DNA from: Acidimicrobiia bacterium
Lineage (GTDB): Bacteria; Actinomycetota; Acidimicrobiia; Acidimicrobiales; Poriferisodalaceae
Assembly (NCBI GenBank): GCA_022820505.1
Contig: JAJEFK010000001.1
Span: 1-64,000 of the forward strand
DNA: 64,000 bases
Direction of reading: 5' to 3'
This document shows, piece after piece, positions 51,001-61,041 of the stretch. Both the position numbers and the translations under genes were made by a program. Below the pieces are notes generated by a model. That model searched no databases and was not told the DNA's origin. It saw only the letters and a program-made list of their open reading frames with translations. Numbering within the stretch: the stretch's first letter is position 1; every line of letters starts with the position of its first letter.

Positions 51001-53910
51001 CTAATCAGTCTCGAAGGCGCGGGGGTCTGGGCAGGCGCACATGAGGTTGCGGTCGCCGTAGGCACCGTCGATGCGGCTGACCGGCGGCCAGTACTTGTCT
51101 GCCACCTGCGTCGCCACGCCGGTGCCGGCCGGGTAGGCGGCCTCGGTGCGCGAGTAGGGGTGCTCCCACTCGTCGGCCAGCACGTCGATCGCCGTGTGGG
51201 GTGCGTTGGCGAGCGGGTTGTCGTCTGCGGGCCACTCGCCCCCCGCCACCCTGTCGATCTCGGAACGGATCGTCGCCATCGCATCGCAGAACCGGTCGAT
51301 CTCCGCCAGCGATTCGCTCTCGGTGGGCTCGATCATCAGCGTCCCCGCGACCGGGAACGACATGGTCGGGGCGTGGAATCCGAAGTCGATGAGCCGCTTG
51401 GCCACGTCGTCCACGCTGGCCCAGTCCGAGAACGGCCGCAGGTCCACGATGCACTCGTGAGCGACGAGCCCGTAGCGGCCCTGGTACAGGATCGGATAGT
51501 GCTCGCCGAGCCTCGAGGCCAGGTAGTTGGCCGACAGGATTGCCGTCTGGGTGGCCTGGGTGAGGCCGTCCACTCCCATCATGGCGATGTACATCCACGG
51601 GATCGGCAGGATGCCCGCCGAGCCCCACGGCGCTGACGAGATCGCGCCCGGGCCGGTCTCGGGGCCGGCAGTGGGTGCCAGCGGGTGGTTGGGCAGGTAC
51701 TTGGCCAGGTGCAGGCGGCACGCCACCGGCCCGATGCCCGGCCCGCCGCCGCCGTGGGGAATGCAGAACGTCTTGTGCAGGTTGAGGTGGCTGACGTCGG
51801 CGCCGAATGTGCCCGGTGCGGCGAGGCCGACGAGGGCGTTGAGGTTGGCGCCGTCCACATAGACCTGCCCGCCCGCTTCGTGCACCTTGAGACAGACCTG
51901 CCGGATCCCGTCCTCATAAACGCCATGCGTCGAGGGGTAGGTGGCCATGAACGCGGCGAGCTGATCGCCGTGCTCGGCGATCTTGGCGTCGAGGTCGTCG
52001 AGGTCGACGTCGCCGTCCTCGGTGCAGCCCACCACCACCACCCGCATGCCGGCCATCACGGCCGACGCGGCGTTGGTGCCGTGCGCGGAGGAGGGGATGA
52101 GGCACACGGTGCGGTGGGTGTCGCCCCGGTCATCGTGGTAGCGGCGGATGGCGAGCAGCCCGGCCAGCTCGCCCTGGGAGCCGGCGTTGGGCTGCAACGA
52201 CACCGCGTCATAGCCGGTGACTGCCGCCAGCCAGCGTTCGAGGTCGGCGATGATCTGCCGGTAGCCCTCCCACTGCTCGGGGGGCGCGAACGGGTGGATG
52301 TCGGCGAACTGCGGCCAGGTGACCGGTGTCATCTCGGCTGCGGCATTGAGCTTCATCGTGCAGCTGCCCAGCGGGATCATCGACCGGTCCAGCGCCACGT
52401 CGTACGAGGCCAGACGGCGCAGGTAGCGCATCATCTCGGTCTCGGAGCGGTGTGCATGAAACGTGGGGTGCGTCAGGTACTCGCTGGTGCGCCGCAGTTC
52501 GTCGGCGATGCCCGACGGCGCCGAGGCTGCCAGCGCTCCGACCGACACGCTGTCACGAGCCTCGCTGTCCCCGAGGGTCCCGAACGCATCGAGCAGATGC
52601 GCGACCGTCGATTCGTCGCAGGTCTCGTCCAGCGAGACGCCGACCGTGTCGGCGTCGATGCGGTGCAGGTTGAAGCCAGCCGCGAGCGCCGCGGCCAGCA
52701 CCCCATCGGCGGCGCCGGGCACGTCCACCGTCAGCGTGTCGAAGAACGTCTCGTTGCGCACGCGCAGACCCAGGTTGCGCAGGCCGGCGGCGAGCGCCGC
52801 GGTCAGCCGGTGCACCCGGCCGGCGATCTCGGCCAGGCCGTCGGGGCCGTGCCACACCGCATACATCGAGGCCACCACCGCCAGCAGCACCTGCGCAGTG
52901 CAGATGTTGCTGGTGGCCTTCTCGCGCCGGATGTGCTGCTCACGGGTCTGCAGCGCGAGCCGGTACGCGGTCCTGCCGGCCGCATCCACCGAGACGCCCA
53001 CGAGCCGCCCCGGCATCGAGCGGCGGTGCTTCTCGCTGGTGGCCAGGAATGCCGCATGCGGACCGCCGAATCCGAGCGGCACACCGAAGCGCTGCGAGCT
53101 GCCCACCACGATGTCGGCGCCCTGCTCGCCGGGCGGCTGCAGCACGCAGCACGCCAGCAGGTCGGCGGTGACAGCTGCGATCGCTCCCGCGTCGTGCAGA
53201 GCTTCGATCACCGGCTGAAGGCTGCGGACAGCGCCGCTGCTGCCGGGATAGGCCAGCAACGCGCCATACACCTCGGCCGGCGCCAGATCGGTTGCCGGGT
53301 CGCCCACCACGATGTCGATGCCGATCGGCTGGGCACGGGTTTGCACCACGTCGATGACTTGGGGATGGCAGTCGGCGTCCACGAAGAAGCAGTCCGGCCC
53401 GCTGCGTGTGATGCGCCGCGCCATGGCCATCGCCTCCGCAGCGGCGGTGCCCTCGCACAGCAGCGACGAGTTGGCGATCTCCATGCCGACCAGGTCGCAC
53501 ACCACCGTCTGGTAGTTGAGCAGCGCCTCGAGCCTCCCCTGGGAGATCTCGGGCTGATACGGCGTGTAGGCCGTGTACCACGACGGGTCCTCCAGCACGC
53601 CGCGCCGGATGACGGCCGGTGTGAGCGTGCCGTAGTAGCCCAGCCCGATCAACGAGTGCACAGCCGTGTTGGCATTGGCCAGCCAGCGCATCGCCGCGGT
53701 GGCTTCCGTCTCGGTGAGGGGCCGGTCGATGCCTGCGAGCACGATCGGCTCGTCGATCCGGATCTCGGCAGGCACGGCGGCATCGACGAGTTCGGTGAGC
53801 GAGCCGAATCCGAGTCGCTTGAGCATGACGCCAACGTCGTCGGGCCCGAGGCCGATGTGACGTGCTGCAAATGCTCCTTCTGCGTTCGTGTCTACGGCGG
53901 GTTCACTCAT
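51001..53910 (-). CDS. gcvP: Glycine dehydrogenase (decarboxylating), P protein
   Basis: PLP enzyme that decarboxylates glycine and transfers the aminomethyl group to GcvH. It is a single 969-aa chain (fused P1/P2). The PLP lysine is in [19 protein letters not shown], and the N-terminal half has ASPAIRR-like [20 protein letters not shown]. The start has GGAGG 11 bp upstream. It lies 70 bp downstream of gcvT. Together with gcvT and gcvH (6781) the window encodes three of four system parts; lipoamide dehydrogenase is elsewhere. Confidence 0.96.
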   Translation of the reverse strand: MSEPAVDTNAEGAFAARHIGLGPDDVGVMLKRLGFGSLTELVDAAVPAEIRIDEPIVLAGIDRPLTETEATAAMRWLANANTAVHSLIGLGYYGTLTPAVIRRGVLEDPSWYTAYTPYQPEISQGRLEALLNYQTVVCDLVGMEIANSSLLCEGTAAAEAMAMARRITRSGPDCFFVDADCHPQVIDVVQTRAQPIGIDIVVGDPATDLAPAEVYGALLAYPGSSGAVRSLQPVIEALHDAGAIAAVTADLLACCVLQPPGEQGADIVVGSSQRFGVPLGFGGPHAAFLATSEKHRRSMPGRLVGVSVDAAGRTAYRLALQTREQHIRREKATSNICTAQVLLAVVASMYAVWHGPDGLAEIAGRVHRLTAALAAGLRNLGLRVRNETFFDTLTVDVPGAADGVLAAALAAGFNLHRIDADTVGVSLDETCDESTVAHLLDAFGTLGDSEARDSVSVGALAASAPSGIADELRRTSEYLTHPTFHAHRSETEMMRYLRRLASYDVALDRSMIPLGSCTMKLNAAAEMTPVTWPQFADIHPFAPPEQWEGYRQIIADLERWLAAVTGYDAVSLQPNAGSQGELAGLLAIRRYHDDRGDTHRTVCLIPSSAHGTNAASAVMAGMRVVVVGCTEDGDVDLDDLDAKIAEHGDQLAAFMATYPSTHGVYEDGIRQVCLKVHEAGGQVYVDGANLNALVGLAAPGTFGADVSHLNLHKTFCIPHGGGGPGIGPVACRLHLAKYLPNHPLAPTAGPETGPGAISSAPWGSAGILPIPWMYIAMMGVDGLTQATQTAILSANYLASRLGEHYPILYQGRYGLVAHECIVDLRPFSDWASVDDVAKRLIDFGFHAPTMSFPVAGTLMIEPTESESLAEIDRFCDAMATIRSEIDRVAGGEWPADDNPLANAPHTAIDVLADEWEHPYSRTEAAYPAGTGVATQVADKYWPPVSRIDGAYGDRNLMCACPDPRAFETD

Positions 53911-53980
53911 GCGTCATGCCTCCGTGCACAAGGCGTCGTGCGGTCTCGATCATCGTCAGTGCCATCGCTCGGGTTATCCA

Positions 53981-55159
53981 TCACGACGGCCGCCAGTAGC
54001 GGTGCCCGACGAACGGCAGCGGGGCGACCCGGCATGGCTCGGCTCCTTTGCGGCCCTCGGCCTGCAACTCCGTGCCGTCGGCCGAGTGCTCGGCTGCCAC
54101 GTAGGCCATTGCGATCGGCGCTTCGACCGTCGGGCCGAAGCCGCCGCTCGTCACCATGCCGACGCTGGTGCCGTCGGAAGTGCTCAGCGCGGCGCCGTCG
54201 CGGATCGGCCGTCGGCCCTCGGCTGCGACGCCCACTCGCAGGCGCGGCGGCCCGCCGGCGAGCTGCGCCGTGATGATCTCCGCACCGGGATAGCTGGCCT
54301 CGGCGCGCCGGCGCTTTGGGATCGACCAACCCAACCCGGCCTCGGCGGGGGTCGTCGTCTCGGTGAGTTCGTGGCCGACCAGCGGCAGGCCCGCTTCGAG
54401 GCGCAGCGTGTCGCGGGCGCCGAGCCCGGCGGGAACTACCTCATCGGCGTCCAGCAGCAGCCGTGCGATATGGGCCGCCTCGCCTGCCGGAATGGCAATC
54501 TCGAATCCGTCCTCGCCCGTGTACCCGCAGCGCGACACCTCGCACTCGACGCCCTCGATCGGCAGTGCGGCCGTCGTCATGAACGCCAGCTCTGCGGCCG
54601 CCGGTGCCCATCGAGCCAGTACGTCGACCGCTGCGGGACCCTGCAGCGCGATGAGCGCCAGATCGGCTCGCACCTCGAGGCGCACGTCGCCGTCGTCGTC
54701 GCCGCCGTTGACTGCCCGCAGCATGGACAGGTCGGCCTCGGTGCGCACCGCATTCACCACGATGCGCAGCCGATCGGCATGACACGACACGATCAGGTCG
54801 TCGAGCACACCGCCCGCCGCAGTCGTGAACAGCGTGTAGCGCATGCGTCCCGGCACGAGGCTGGTAACGGCACCCGGCACGCAGCCTTCCAGCCAGGCCG
54901 CCACGTCGCCTACCTCATCGTTGCCCGCCGGGTGCAGCTCGATGATGCCCATGTGGCTCACGTCGAACAGTCCCGCCGCCGTGCGGGTGGCGCGGTGCTC
55001 GGCAACGGTGCCGTCGCCGTAGCGCATGGGCAGCGCGTGGCCGCCGAAGTTGACCATCCGGCCGCCGAGTTCTGTATGCAGGTCGAACAGCGGGGTGCGG
55101 ATGCCGCCGGTATCCGGATCGATGTCGGGCTCGCGTACGCCGCCGTTGGCGTCAGTCAT
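53981..55159 (-). CDS. gcvT: Aminomethyltransferase (glycine cleavage T protein)
   Basis: Transfers the methylene unit from H protein to tetrahydrofolate. The 392-aa product begins MTDANGGVREPDIDPDT and matches the family in RTPLFDLHTELGGRMVNFGG, DVSHMGIIELHPAG, and RCGYTGEDGFEIAIPAG. The start at ATG 55159 is 17 bp after the ArsC-family gene, so the three genes probably form one operon. No glycine riboswitch was recognised in the sequence upstream of this operon. Confidence 0.95.
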   Translation of the reverse strand: MTDANGGVREPDIDPDTGGIRTPLFDLHTELGGRMVNFGGHALPMRYGDGTVAEHRATRTAAGLFDVSHMGIIELHPAGNDEVGDVAAWLEGCVPGAVTSLVPGRMRYTLFTTAAGGVLDDLIVSCHADRLRIVVNAVRTEADLSMLRAVNGGDDDGDVRLEVRADLALIALQGPAAVDVLARWAPAAAELAFMTTAALPIEGVECEVSRCGYTGEDGFEIAIPAGEAAHIARLLLDADEVVPAGLGARDTLRLEAGLPLVGHELTETTTPAEAGLGWSIPKRRRAEASYPGAEIITAQLAGGPPRLRVGVAAEGRRPIRDGAALSTSDGTSVGMVTSGGFGPTVEAPIAMAYVAAEHSADGTELQAEGRKGAEPCRVAPLPFVGHRYWRPS

Positions 55160-55176
55160 CAACCGGTGCGTGTCAG

Positions 55177-55536
55177 TCAGTCGGCCAGAAGCTCGGCGAT
55201 GCGACCCTTCGGACGTCCGACGATGGCGCGGTTGCCGCGTACGACCACCGGACGCTGCATGAGCGCCTTGCGCTGGCTCAGCAGCTCCACCACTGCGCCG
55301 GGGTTGTCGACGTAGTCGTCGGCGTTCAGGTTCAGCTTCTTGAACTGTGAGTCCTTGCGCACCAGGTCTTCGACGGGGTCCTCGAGTATCGACACCAAGT
55401 GTTCGAGTGTCTCCCGGTCGGGCGGCGTCTTCATGTACAGAACGACGTCGGCCTCGACTCCAGCTTCCTCGGCGACCGCCAAGGCGTTCCGGGAAGAGTT
55501 TCAATGCGGGTTGTGGTAGATCGTCACCTCGGCCAT
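55177..55536 (-). CDS. ArsC/Spx-family reductase with in-frame UGA (selenocysteine) at the catalytic position
   Basis: The part after codon 12 is a plain ArsC/YffB-type thioredoxin-fold protein (LYMKTPPDRETLEHLVSIL, RPVVVRGNRAIVGRP). The conserved N-terminus is in the same frame but holds TGA at 55501-55503: MAEVTIYHNPH-U-NSSRN. E. coli ArsC has YHNPACGTSRN with catalytic Cys12; here the TGA is exactly codon 12. Reading through gives 119 aa, full length. A hairpin with a GGTC loop follows. ArsC uses its Cys to attack arsenate; whether this protein reduces arsenate or another substrate is unknown. It starts an operon with gcvT and gcvP. Confidence 0.9.
55467..55484 (-). promoter_or_regulatory. 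SECIS-like hairpin in the ArsC-family gene
   Basis: Seventeen bases past the TGA, CCTTGGC pairs with GCCGAGG (one G-U pair) around the loop GGTC. The loop starts 24 nt after the TGA and begins GG, meeting the bacterial SECIS rule. E. coli fdhF has a comparable GGUC-type loop that SelB recognises. Confidence 0.8.
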
Positions 55537-55635
55537 GAGGCCGAAGTTACCTGCGCGAGACGCCCAAGTCTGGACAGGCGGCTAGGCAATCAGCCCGTCA
55601 GCCAGACAGCCAGGCGCTCAGCCAGCAATCGGGCT

Positions 55636-56883
55636 TCAGGGCAGCAGTGTGGACAGCGGCCGCTCAGCGCCCAGTGGCGTTGTCGAGGCGTCGGCGGCTT
55701 CGACTTCTTCGCGCGTGACTCCCAGCATGAACAGGATCGCGTCGAGGTAGGGGACGTTCACGGTGGTGTCTGCTGCATCGGCCACCACCGGCTTGGCGTT
55801 GAATGCGATGCCGAGTCCCGCCGCTGTCAGCATGGGGAGATCGTTGGCACCGTCGCCCACCGCCACGATCTGCTCCAGCGGCACGCCCTCGATGTACGCA
55901 AGCTGGCGCAGCAGCCGCGCCTTGGCCTCGGCATCGATCACCTCGCCGACCAGTTCGCCGGTCAGCCGGCCGTCGCGGATCTCGAGCTCGTTGGCGTAGG
56001 CGTGATCGAACTTGAACCGCTTCGCCAGGTGATCGGTGAAGTGCGTGAAGCCGCCGGAGATGATCGCCACCCTGTAGCCCAGCCGCTTCAGCGTGCGCGC
56101 GAAAGTGCGGGCGCCCCGCGTGAGATTCATGTGCACGATCGCAGCGTCGATGATCGAGGCAGGCTGGCCTGTCAGCAGCCGCACCCGTTGGCGCAGCGAC
56201 GTCTCGAAGTCGATCTCACCAGCCATGGCGGCAGCGGTCAGCTCAGCCGAACGAGCTTCGTGCCCGGCCTCGGCGGCCAGCAGATCGATCACCTCGTCGC
56301 GGATGAGCGTGGAGTCCACGTCCATCACGATCATGCGGGTGGAGCGCCGTGACAGACCGTGCGGCTGCACGGCGATGTCGATGCGGCGATCTGCGGCCAC
56401 CTCGATCAGGTCGGTCCGGAGCTTGTCGCCCTGCGCACCCTCCACCAGGAACTCGTAGCTCCAGACCGGGAAGCGGGAGAGCCGGTGAATGCGGTCGATG
56501 TTCCCGCCGCTGCTGGCGATGGCCCCGGTCACGACCGACAGGTCGGCGGGCTTGAGCTCGGGTGCCAGGGCGGTGACCACGAGGCGCTCCGCATGCCGGG
56601 TCGGCGTGGCGTCGACGACCTCGAAGTTCATCTCCAAGCCCCGCTCGTAGCCGAACAGCAGCACTTCCTTGACCAAGTCTCGACCTGCGGGAACCGTGAT
56701 CGCGAGCCCGAGCGTGAGCTGGCGACGCACGACGACCTGCTCCATGTCCTGCACGTCTGCGCCCGCATTCGAGAGCAGGGCCAGCAAGTCGGTGGTGATG
56801 CCCGGGCCGTCGGGACCTGTCACCCGGATGAGGATCGTGTCCTTCGGCGCGTCGTCGTCCGCAGCATCGTCCTGTGGGGCCAT
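55636..56883 (-). CDS. serB: Phosphoserine phosphatase with N-terminal ACT-like domains
   Basis: Final step of serine synthesis. The 415-aa protein has ACT-like sequence in the first 180 residues (ILIRVTGPDGPGITTDLLAL) and a HAD phosphatase domain after it. The HAD motif I is MDVDSTLIRDE (nucleophile Asp); SGGFTHFTDHLAK and GDGANDLPMLTAAGLGIAFN are motifs II and IV. Mycobacterial SerB2 has the same domain layout. Serine and glycine metabolism genes (serB, gcvT, gcvP) are thus neighbours. Confidence 0.95.
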   Translation of the reverse strand: MAPQDDAADDDAPKDTILIRVTGPDGPGITTDLLALLSNAGADVQDMEQVVVRRQLTLGLAITVPAGRDLVKEVLLFGYERGLEMNFEVVDATPTRHAERLVVTALAPELKPADLSVVTGAIASSGGNIDRIHRLSRFPVWSYEFLVEGAQGDKLRTDLIEVAADRRIDIAVQPHGLSRRSTRMIVMDVDSTLIRDEVIDLLAAEAGHEARSAELTAAAMAGEIDFETSLRQRVRLLTGQPASIIDAAIVHMNLTRGARTFARTLKRLGYRVAIISGGFTHFTDHLAKRFKFDHAYANELEIRDGRLTGELVGEVIDAEAKARLLRQLAYIEGVPLEQIVAVGDGANDLPMLTAAGLGIAFNAKPVVADAADTTVNVPYLDAILFMLGVTREEVEAADASTTPLGAERPLSTLLP

Positions 56884-56948
56884 CGGGTGCCGCAGGCTAC
56901 TGCGCTGTAGGGCTATGGGAATCCAGGCGTGCCGCGTAGGCTGAACGT

Positions 56949-58784
56949 ATGCCGAGCTACCGATCTGTCACCTCCACAGCGGGCCGAAATCAGGCCGGGG
57001 CTCGAGCCTTGTGGCGTGCCACCGGCATGACCGACGAGGACTTCGGCAAGCCGATCATCGCCATCTCCAATTCGTTCACCCAGTTCGTGCCCGGCCATGT
57101 CCACCTGAAAGACCTCGGCCAGCTCGTCGCCCGCGAGATCGAGGCCGCCGGCGGTGTGGCGAAAGAGTTCAACACCATCGCCGTCGACGACGGCATCGCC
57201 ATGGGCCACGACGGGATGCTCTACAGCCTGCCGTCGCGAGATCTCATTGCTGACGCGGTCGAGTACATGGTGAATGCGCACTGCGCCGATGCGCTGGTGT
57301 GCATCTCCAACTGCGACAAGATCACCCCGGGGATGCTCAACGCCGCGATGCGGCTGAACATTCCGACGGTGTTCGTCTCGGGCGGCCCGATGGAGGCCGG
57401 CAAGACGAAGCTGGCCACGCAGAAGGTCGACCTCATCAATGTGATGGTGGTGGCCGCCGACGACTCGGTCAGCGACGAGGACGTCGCCGAGATGGAGCGG
57501 TCGGGCTGCCCCACGTGCGGTTCGTGCTCGGGCATGTTCACGGCCAACTCCATGAACTGCCTCACCGAGGCATTGGGCCTGTCGCTGCCCGGCAACGGGA
57601 CGGTGGTGGCTACCCACGCAGACCGCCGTGAGCTGTTCCTCGAGGCCGGTCGCCTGGTGGTCGAGCTGTGCCGCCGCTACTACCAGGAAGACGACGCATC
57701 GGTGCTGCCGCGCTCGATCGGCAGCTTCGAGGCGTTCGAGAACGCCATGACGCTCGACATTGCCATGGGAGGGTCCACCAACACGATCCTGCACCTGCTG
57801 GCCGCGGCCCAGGAGGCCGAGCTCGACTTCACGATGGCCGACATTGACCGGCTGTCCCGCAAGGTGCCCAACATCTGCAAGGTGGCGCCCGCGTCGGAGT
57901 TCTTCCACGTCGAGGACGTGCACCGCGCCGGCGGAGTCATGGGGATCATGGCCGAGCTGAACCGGGCAGGCCTTATCGCCAACCAGGTGCCGACGGTGCA
58001 CTCGCCGACCATGTTCGACGCCATCTCGCGCTGGGACGTGGCCACCAACGACGATGCGTCGCTGGCCGAGTTCTTCCGGGCCGGCCCGGCGGGCATCCCG
58101 ACGCAGGTGGCGTTCAGCCAGTCCGAGCGCTACCGCACGCTGGACCTCGACCGCGAGCGGGGCTGCATCCGCTCGGTCGACTGCGCGTACTCCACAGACG
58201 GCGGACTGGCGATCCTGTACGGCAACCTCGCGCCCGACGGCTGCGTGGTCAAGACCGCCGGGGTGGACGAATCCATCTGGGTGTTCTCCGGCCCGGCCCA
58301 TGTGGTCGAGAGCCAGGACGAAGCGGTGGAGCACATCCTCGAGGGCGAGGTCGTCGCCGGCGATGTGGTGCTTGTTCGCTATGAGGGTCCGCGGGGCGGC
58401 CCTGGCATGCAGGAGATGCTGTACCCGACGTCGTACCTGAAGTCCAAAGGTCTCGGCAAGGCGTGTGCCCTGGTCACCGACGGGCGCTTCTCGGGCGGCA
58501 CGTCTGGCCTGTCGATCGGCCACGTCTCGCCCGAAGCTGCCGCAGGCGGGCTCATCGGGCTCGTGCGCAGTGGCGACATCATCGAGATCGACATCCCGAA
58601 TCGCACCATCAATCTCGCAGTTGACGATGCCGAGCTGGAACGGCGTCGCGCCGAGCAGGACGAGGCGGGCTGGCAGCCGGCCGAGCCGCGCCCACGCCAG
58701 GTCAGCACCGCACTGCGGGCCTACGCGGCAATGGCCACCAGCGCCGACCGGGGCGCAGTGCGCGACCTGTCTCTGCTGGGCTGA
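56949..58784 (+). CDS. ilvD: Dihydroxy-acid dehydratase
   Basis: Iron-sulfur dehydratase for valine, leucine and isoleucine synthesis. It is 611 aa, with cluster cysteines in [12 protein letters not shown] and [18 protein letters not shown]. The N-terminus [20 protein letters not shown] and the late [20 protein letters not shown] match the family. It is divergent from serB with 65 bp between starts. Confidence 0.96.
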   Translation: MPSYRSVTSTAGRNQAGARALWRATGMTDEDFGKPIIAISNSFTQFVPGHVHLKDLGQLVAREIEAAGGVAKEFNTIAVDDGIAMGHDGMLYSLPSRDLIADAVEYMVNAHCADALVCISNCDKITPGMLNAAMRLNIPTVFVSGGPMEAGKTKLATQKVDLINVMVVAADDSVSDEDVAEMERSGCPTCGSCSGMFTANSMNCLTEALGLSLPGNGTVVATHADRRELFLEAGRLVVELCRRYYQEDDASVLPRSIGSFEAFENAMTLDIAMGGSTNTILHLLAAAQEAELDFTMADIDRLSRKVPNICKVAPASEFFHVEDVHRAGGVMGIMAELNRAGLIANQVPTVHSPTMFDAISRWDVATNDDASLAEFFRAGPAGIPTQVAFSQSERYRTLDLDRERGCIRSVDCAYSTDGGLAILYGNLAPDGCVVKTAGVDESIWVFSGPAHVVESQDEAVEHILEGEVVAGDVVLVRYEGPRGGPGMQEMLYPTSYLKSKGLGKACALVTDGRFSGGTSGLSIGHVSPEAAAGGLIGLVRSGDIIEIDIPNRTINLAVDDAELERRRAEQDEAGWQPAEPRPRQVSTALRAYAAMATSADRGAVRDLSLLG

Positions 58785-58846
58785 GCAGCTCACGCTGACA
58801 GCCCTTCACGAGCCTTGATCGGTGGCTGCGCCGTAGTCTCGCGCCG

Positions 58847-60418
58847 GTGACCACCGTGGACGCAGCCGAGGAATCTCCGGTCCATCTGGACTCGGCGCGC
58901 GGCTGGGTGACCGCCTGTGGCGCAGCGATCGTCGTCATGGCCGGCTTCGGCACCATCTACAGCTTCACCGCCTTCGCCAACGACATGGCCGAAGAGTTCG
59001 ACACCGGCCTCGGCCCGATCTCGATCGTGTTCGGCATCACCGTGTTCCTGTACTTCGGCAGCGCCCTGTTGTCGGGCCGCCTGTACGACCGGTTCGGCAT
59101 CGTGCCGCTGCTGATCGTCGGCGGTGTCCTGTTTGTCGGTGGGCTGGTGGCCACGTCCTACGTGTCAGTGCTGTGGCACGGATACGTCCTGTACGGCGTC
59201 GGGCTCGGATTCGGCGGCGGTCTGTTCAACGCGCCGCTGTTCGCGCTGGTCGCCCTGTGGTTCGCCAAGCATCGAGCGATGGCTCAGGGCATCGTGGCGA
59301 CCGGCTCGGGTCTCGGCACGATGATCTACGTCCCGTTCGCTCAGCGGCTGCTCGCCGAGCACGGCTGGCGCCTCGGCATGCGTTGGCTCGCGGTCATCGC
59401 AGTGGTGATCCTCCTCTTCGGGCTTGCAGTCATCAGGCAGCCGCCAAGAGTGCAGATGGGCAGCCCCCGCCGGCACCTCTCGCTGGTGCTGCGGACGCCG
59501 GCGTTCTGGCAGATGGGAACCTCCGGCATCTTCTTCACGATCGCCGTCATCGGCACGATCGGGCTCATCATCCCGTTCTCCATCGACGACGGTGTGGAGG
59601 AGTTGGCGGCGGGTTGGCTGGTGTTCGCCGTCGGGCTCTCGAGCATTGTCGGCCGGCTCGCTCTGACGAGCTTGGCGAGACCCTTGGGTTCGGTTCGCCT
59701 GCTGAAGATCGCATTCAGCGGCCTGCCGGTGGCGTACACCATCTGGTTCATCACGACACGCGTCGATGCGCCCGGCACCAAGTACGTGCTGCTGGTGGTG
59801 TTCGCCTCGGTGCTCGGCGTTTCCTATGGCGGATTCGTGGCGCTGCTGGGCGATGTCACCGCCCATCTGTTCGGCTTGGCGAGCATCGGCGCGGTGGTCG
59901 GCATCTTCTTCTTCTTTTCTGGCACGGGCGCCTTGATCGGCCCGCCCTTGCTGGGCTTCACGCACGACGCGAGCGGCGGCGTCGGAGTGCCGATCTTGAT
60001 GGTTGGTGTCATTGCGTTGGCGGGTGTCTTGGTACTCCTGCCGATGACTCGCCATCCACTGGCACTGCCGACCTACATCGGGCCTGGCGGGCCGCCGCCA
60101 ACGCTTGCTGCCCCGGCCGCTGGGGCGCCCCGGCCGCTTCCACCGGTGCGGCTGCCGGGCACAGCGCCCGCCCCGGCTGCGGCCGGTGTCGCGGCCAGCG
60201 CTGCGGCCAGAACCGTGCAGCGACTGCCGGTGGCAGCCGGTGCGACCGCGCCCTCACCGGCTCCCACTGCGATCCCGGCCGTCCCGAGGGTGCGGCCGCT
60301 TGACGATGGCCTCGTGGCGGCAATGTCACAGCCGCGCTCCGCCGCCCTGCAAGATGCGCCACCCGAGGTGTTCTGGCCTGTAGCCGATGAGGCTGTCTCT
60401 TCGAACGGACAGTCATGA
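58847..60418 (+). CDS. MFS transporter, oxalate/formate-antiporter-like (OFA family)
   Basis: Inner-membrane transporter of 523 aa. About twelve hydrophobic segments fill residues 20-410, with the MFS loop SGRLYDRFGIVPLLIVGG between helices 2 and 3. The pattern GLGFGGGLFNAPLFALVALW, AKHRAMAQGIVATGSGLG is OFA-like. The last ~100 residues form an unusual Pro/Ala-rich, low-complexity cytoplasmic tail. Start GTG 58847. Substrate not predictable; a molybdopterin oxidoreductase lies 1.4 kb away but no direct link is shown. Confidence 0.85.
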   Translation: MTTVDAAEESPVHLDSARGWVTACGAAIVVMAGFGTIYSFTAFANDMAEEFDTGLGPISIVFGITVFLYFGSALLSGRLYDRFGIVPLLIVGGVLFVGGLVATSYVSVLWHGYVLYGVGLGFGGGLFNAPLFALVALWFAKHRAMAQGIVATGSGLGTMIYVPFAQRLLAEHGWRLGMRWLAVIAVVILLFGLAVIRQPPRVQMGSPRRHLSLVLRTPAFWQMGTSGIFFTIAVIGTIGLIIPFSIDDGVEELAAGWLVFAVGLSSIVGRLALTSLARPLGSVRLLKIAFSGLPVAYTIWFITTRVDAPGTKYVLLVVFASVLGVSYGGFVALLGDVTAHLFGLASIGAVVGIFFFFSGTGALIGPPLLGFTHDASGGVGVPILMVGVIALAGVLVLLPMTRHPLALPTYIGPGGPPPTLAAPAAGAPRPLPPVRLPGTAPAPAAAGVAASAAARTVQRLPVAAGATAPSPAPTAIPAVPRVRPLDDGLVAAMSQPRSAALQDAPPEVFWPVADEAVSSNGQS

Positions 60419-60446
60419 GAGCCGACAGCAATGAGCAGGGACAGCC

Positions 60447-60995
60447 ATGAGCGCTGAGCCGCTGGAACCGCAGCCGACCGACGCTGTGTCCCGAGCTCCT
60501 GTCCCGGTGCTGGCTGGCACTGTGCAGGAAGGGTGGATCGACTACAACGGCCACCTCAACGCCGGCTACTACCTCGTCGCCTTCGACGACGCCATCGCGC
60601 CGTGGATGGATTTCATCGGCATGGGCACCGCCCATCGTGAGGTACGTGACATCACGACATTCTCCGCGGAGAACCACATCACCTACGTGCGAGAGATCGG
60701 GCCCGATGAGCCGTATGTGATCTCGGTGCAGCTGCTGGGCTTCGACCGCAAGCGAGTGCACGCCTTCCAGACGATGACCCAGACCCGCGATGGCTACCTC
60801 GTGGCGACATGCGAGGTCATGTCGCTGCACATCGACGGGCCGACCCGTCGTGTGGGGCTCATGGCTGACGAGCCCTACCGACGGCTCTGCGATATCTGGG
60901 CGGCACATCAGCATCTGCCACTGCCGCCCCAAGTTGGTCACGTCATCAACATCCGGCCCTCAGACGAGGCCTTACTGCACACGGACCTGGCCTAA
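60447..60995 (+). CDS. Hotdog-fold acyl-CoA thioesterase
   Basis: This 182-aa protein carries the 4HBT-type motif EGWIDYNGHLNAGYYLVAFD (Asp-x-Asn-Gly-His-x-Asn), followed by FIGMGTAHREVRDIT and the C-terminal strand YLVATCEVMSLHIDG. Enzymes with this motif hydrolyse short or branched acyl-CoA or betainyl-CoA. It starts 28 bp after the transporter gene. Confidence 0.87.
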   Translation: MSAEPLEPQPTDAVSRAPVPVLAGTVQEGWIDYNGHLNAGYYLVAFDDAIAPWMDFIGMGTAHREVRDITTFSAENHITYVREIGPDEPYVISVQLLGFDRKRVHAFQTMTQTRDGYLVATCEVMSLHIDGPTRRVGLMADEPYRRLCDIWAAHQHLPLPPQVGHVINIRPSDEALLHTDLA

Positions 60996-61041
60996 GGCTC
61001 AGGCTCGGTCGAGATCGCGGTGCCCTGACTAGGTTGCGGCC

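Noticed and set aside
51685-54273. An 862-aa plus-strand open frame
   Set aside because: Antisense to gcvP and gcvT, with His/Arg-rich composition and no motif.
55537-55635. Glycine riboswitch upstream of the arsC-gcvT-gcvP operon
   Set aside because: No recognisable tandem aptamer cores were seen in the 99 bp between serB and the operon.
56913-58793. A 626-aa minus-strand open frame
   Set aside because: Antisense to ilvD, which has all cluster cysteines and normal length.
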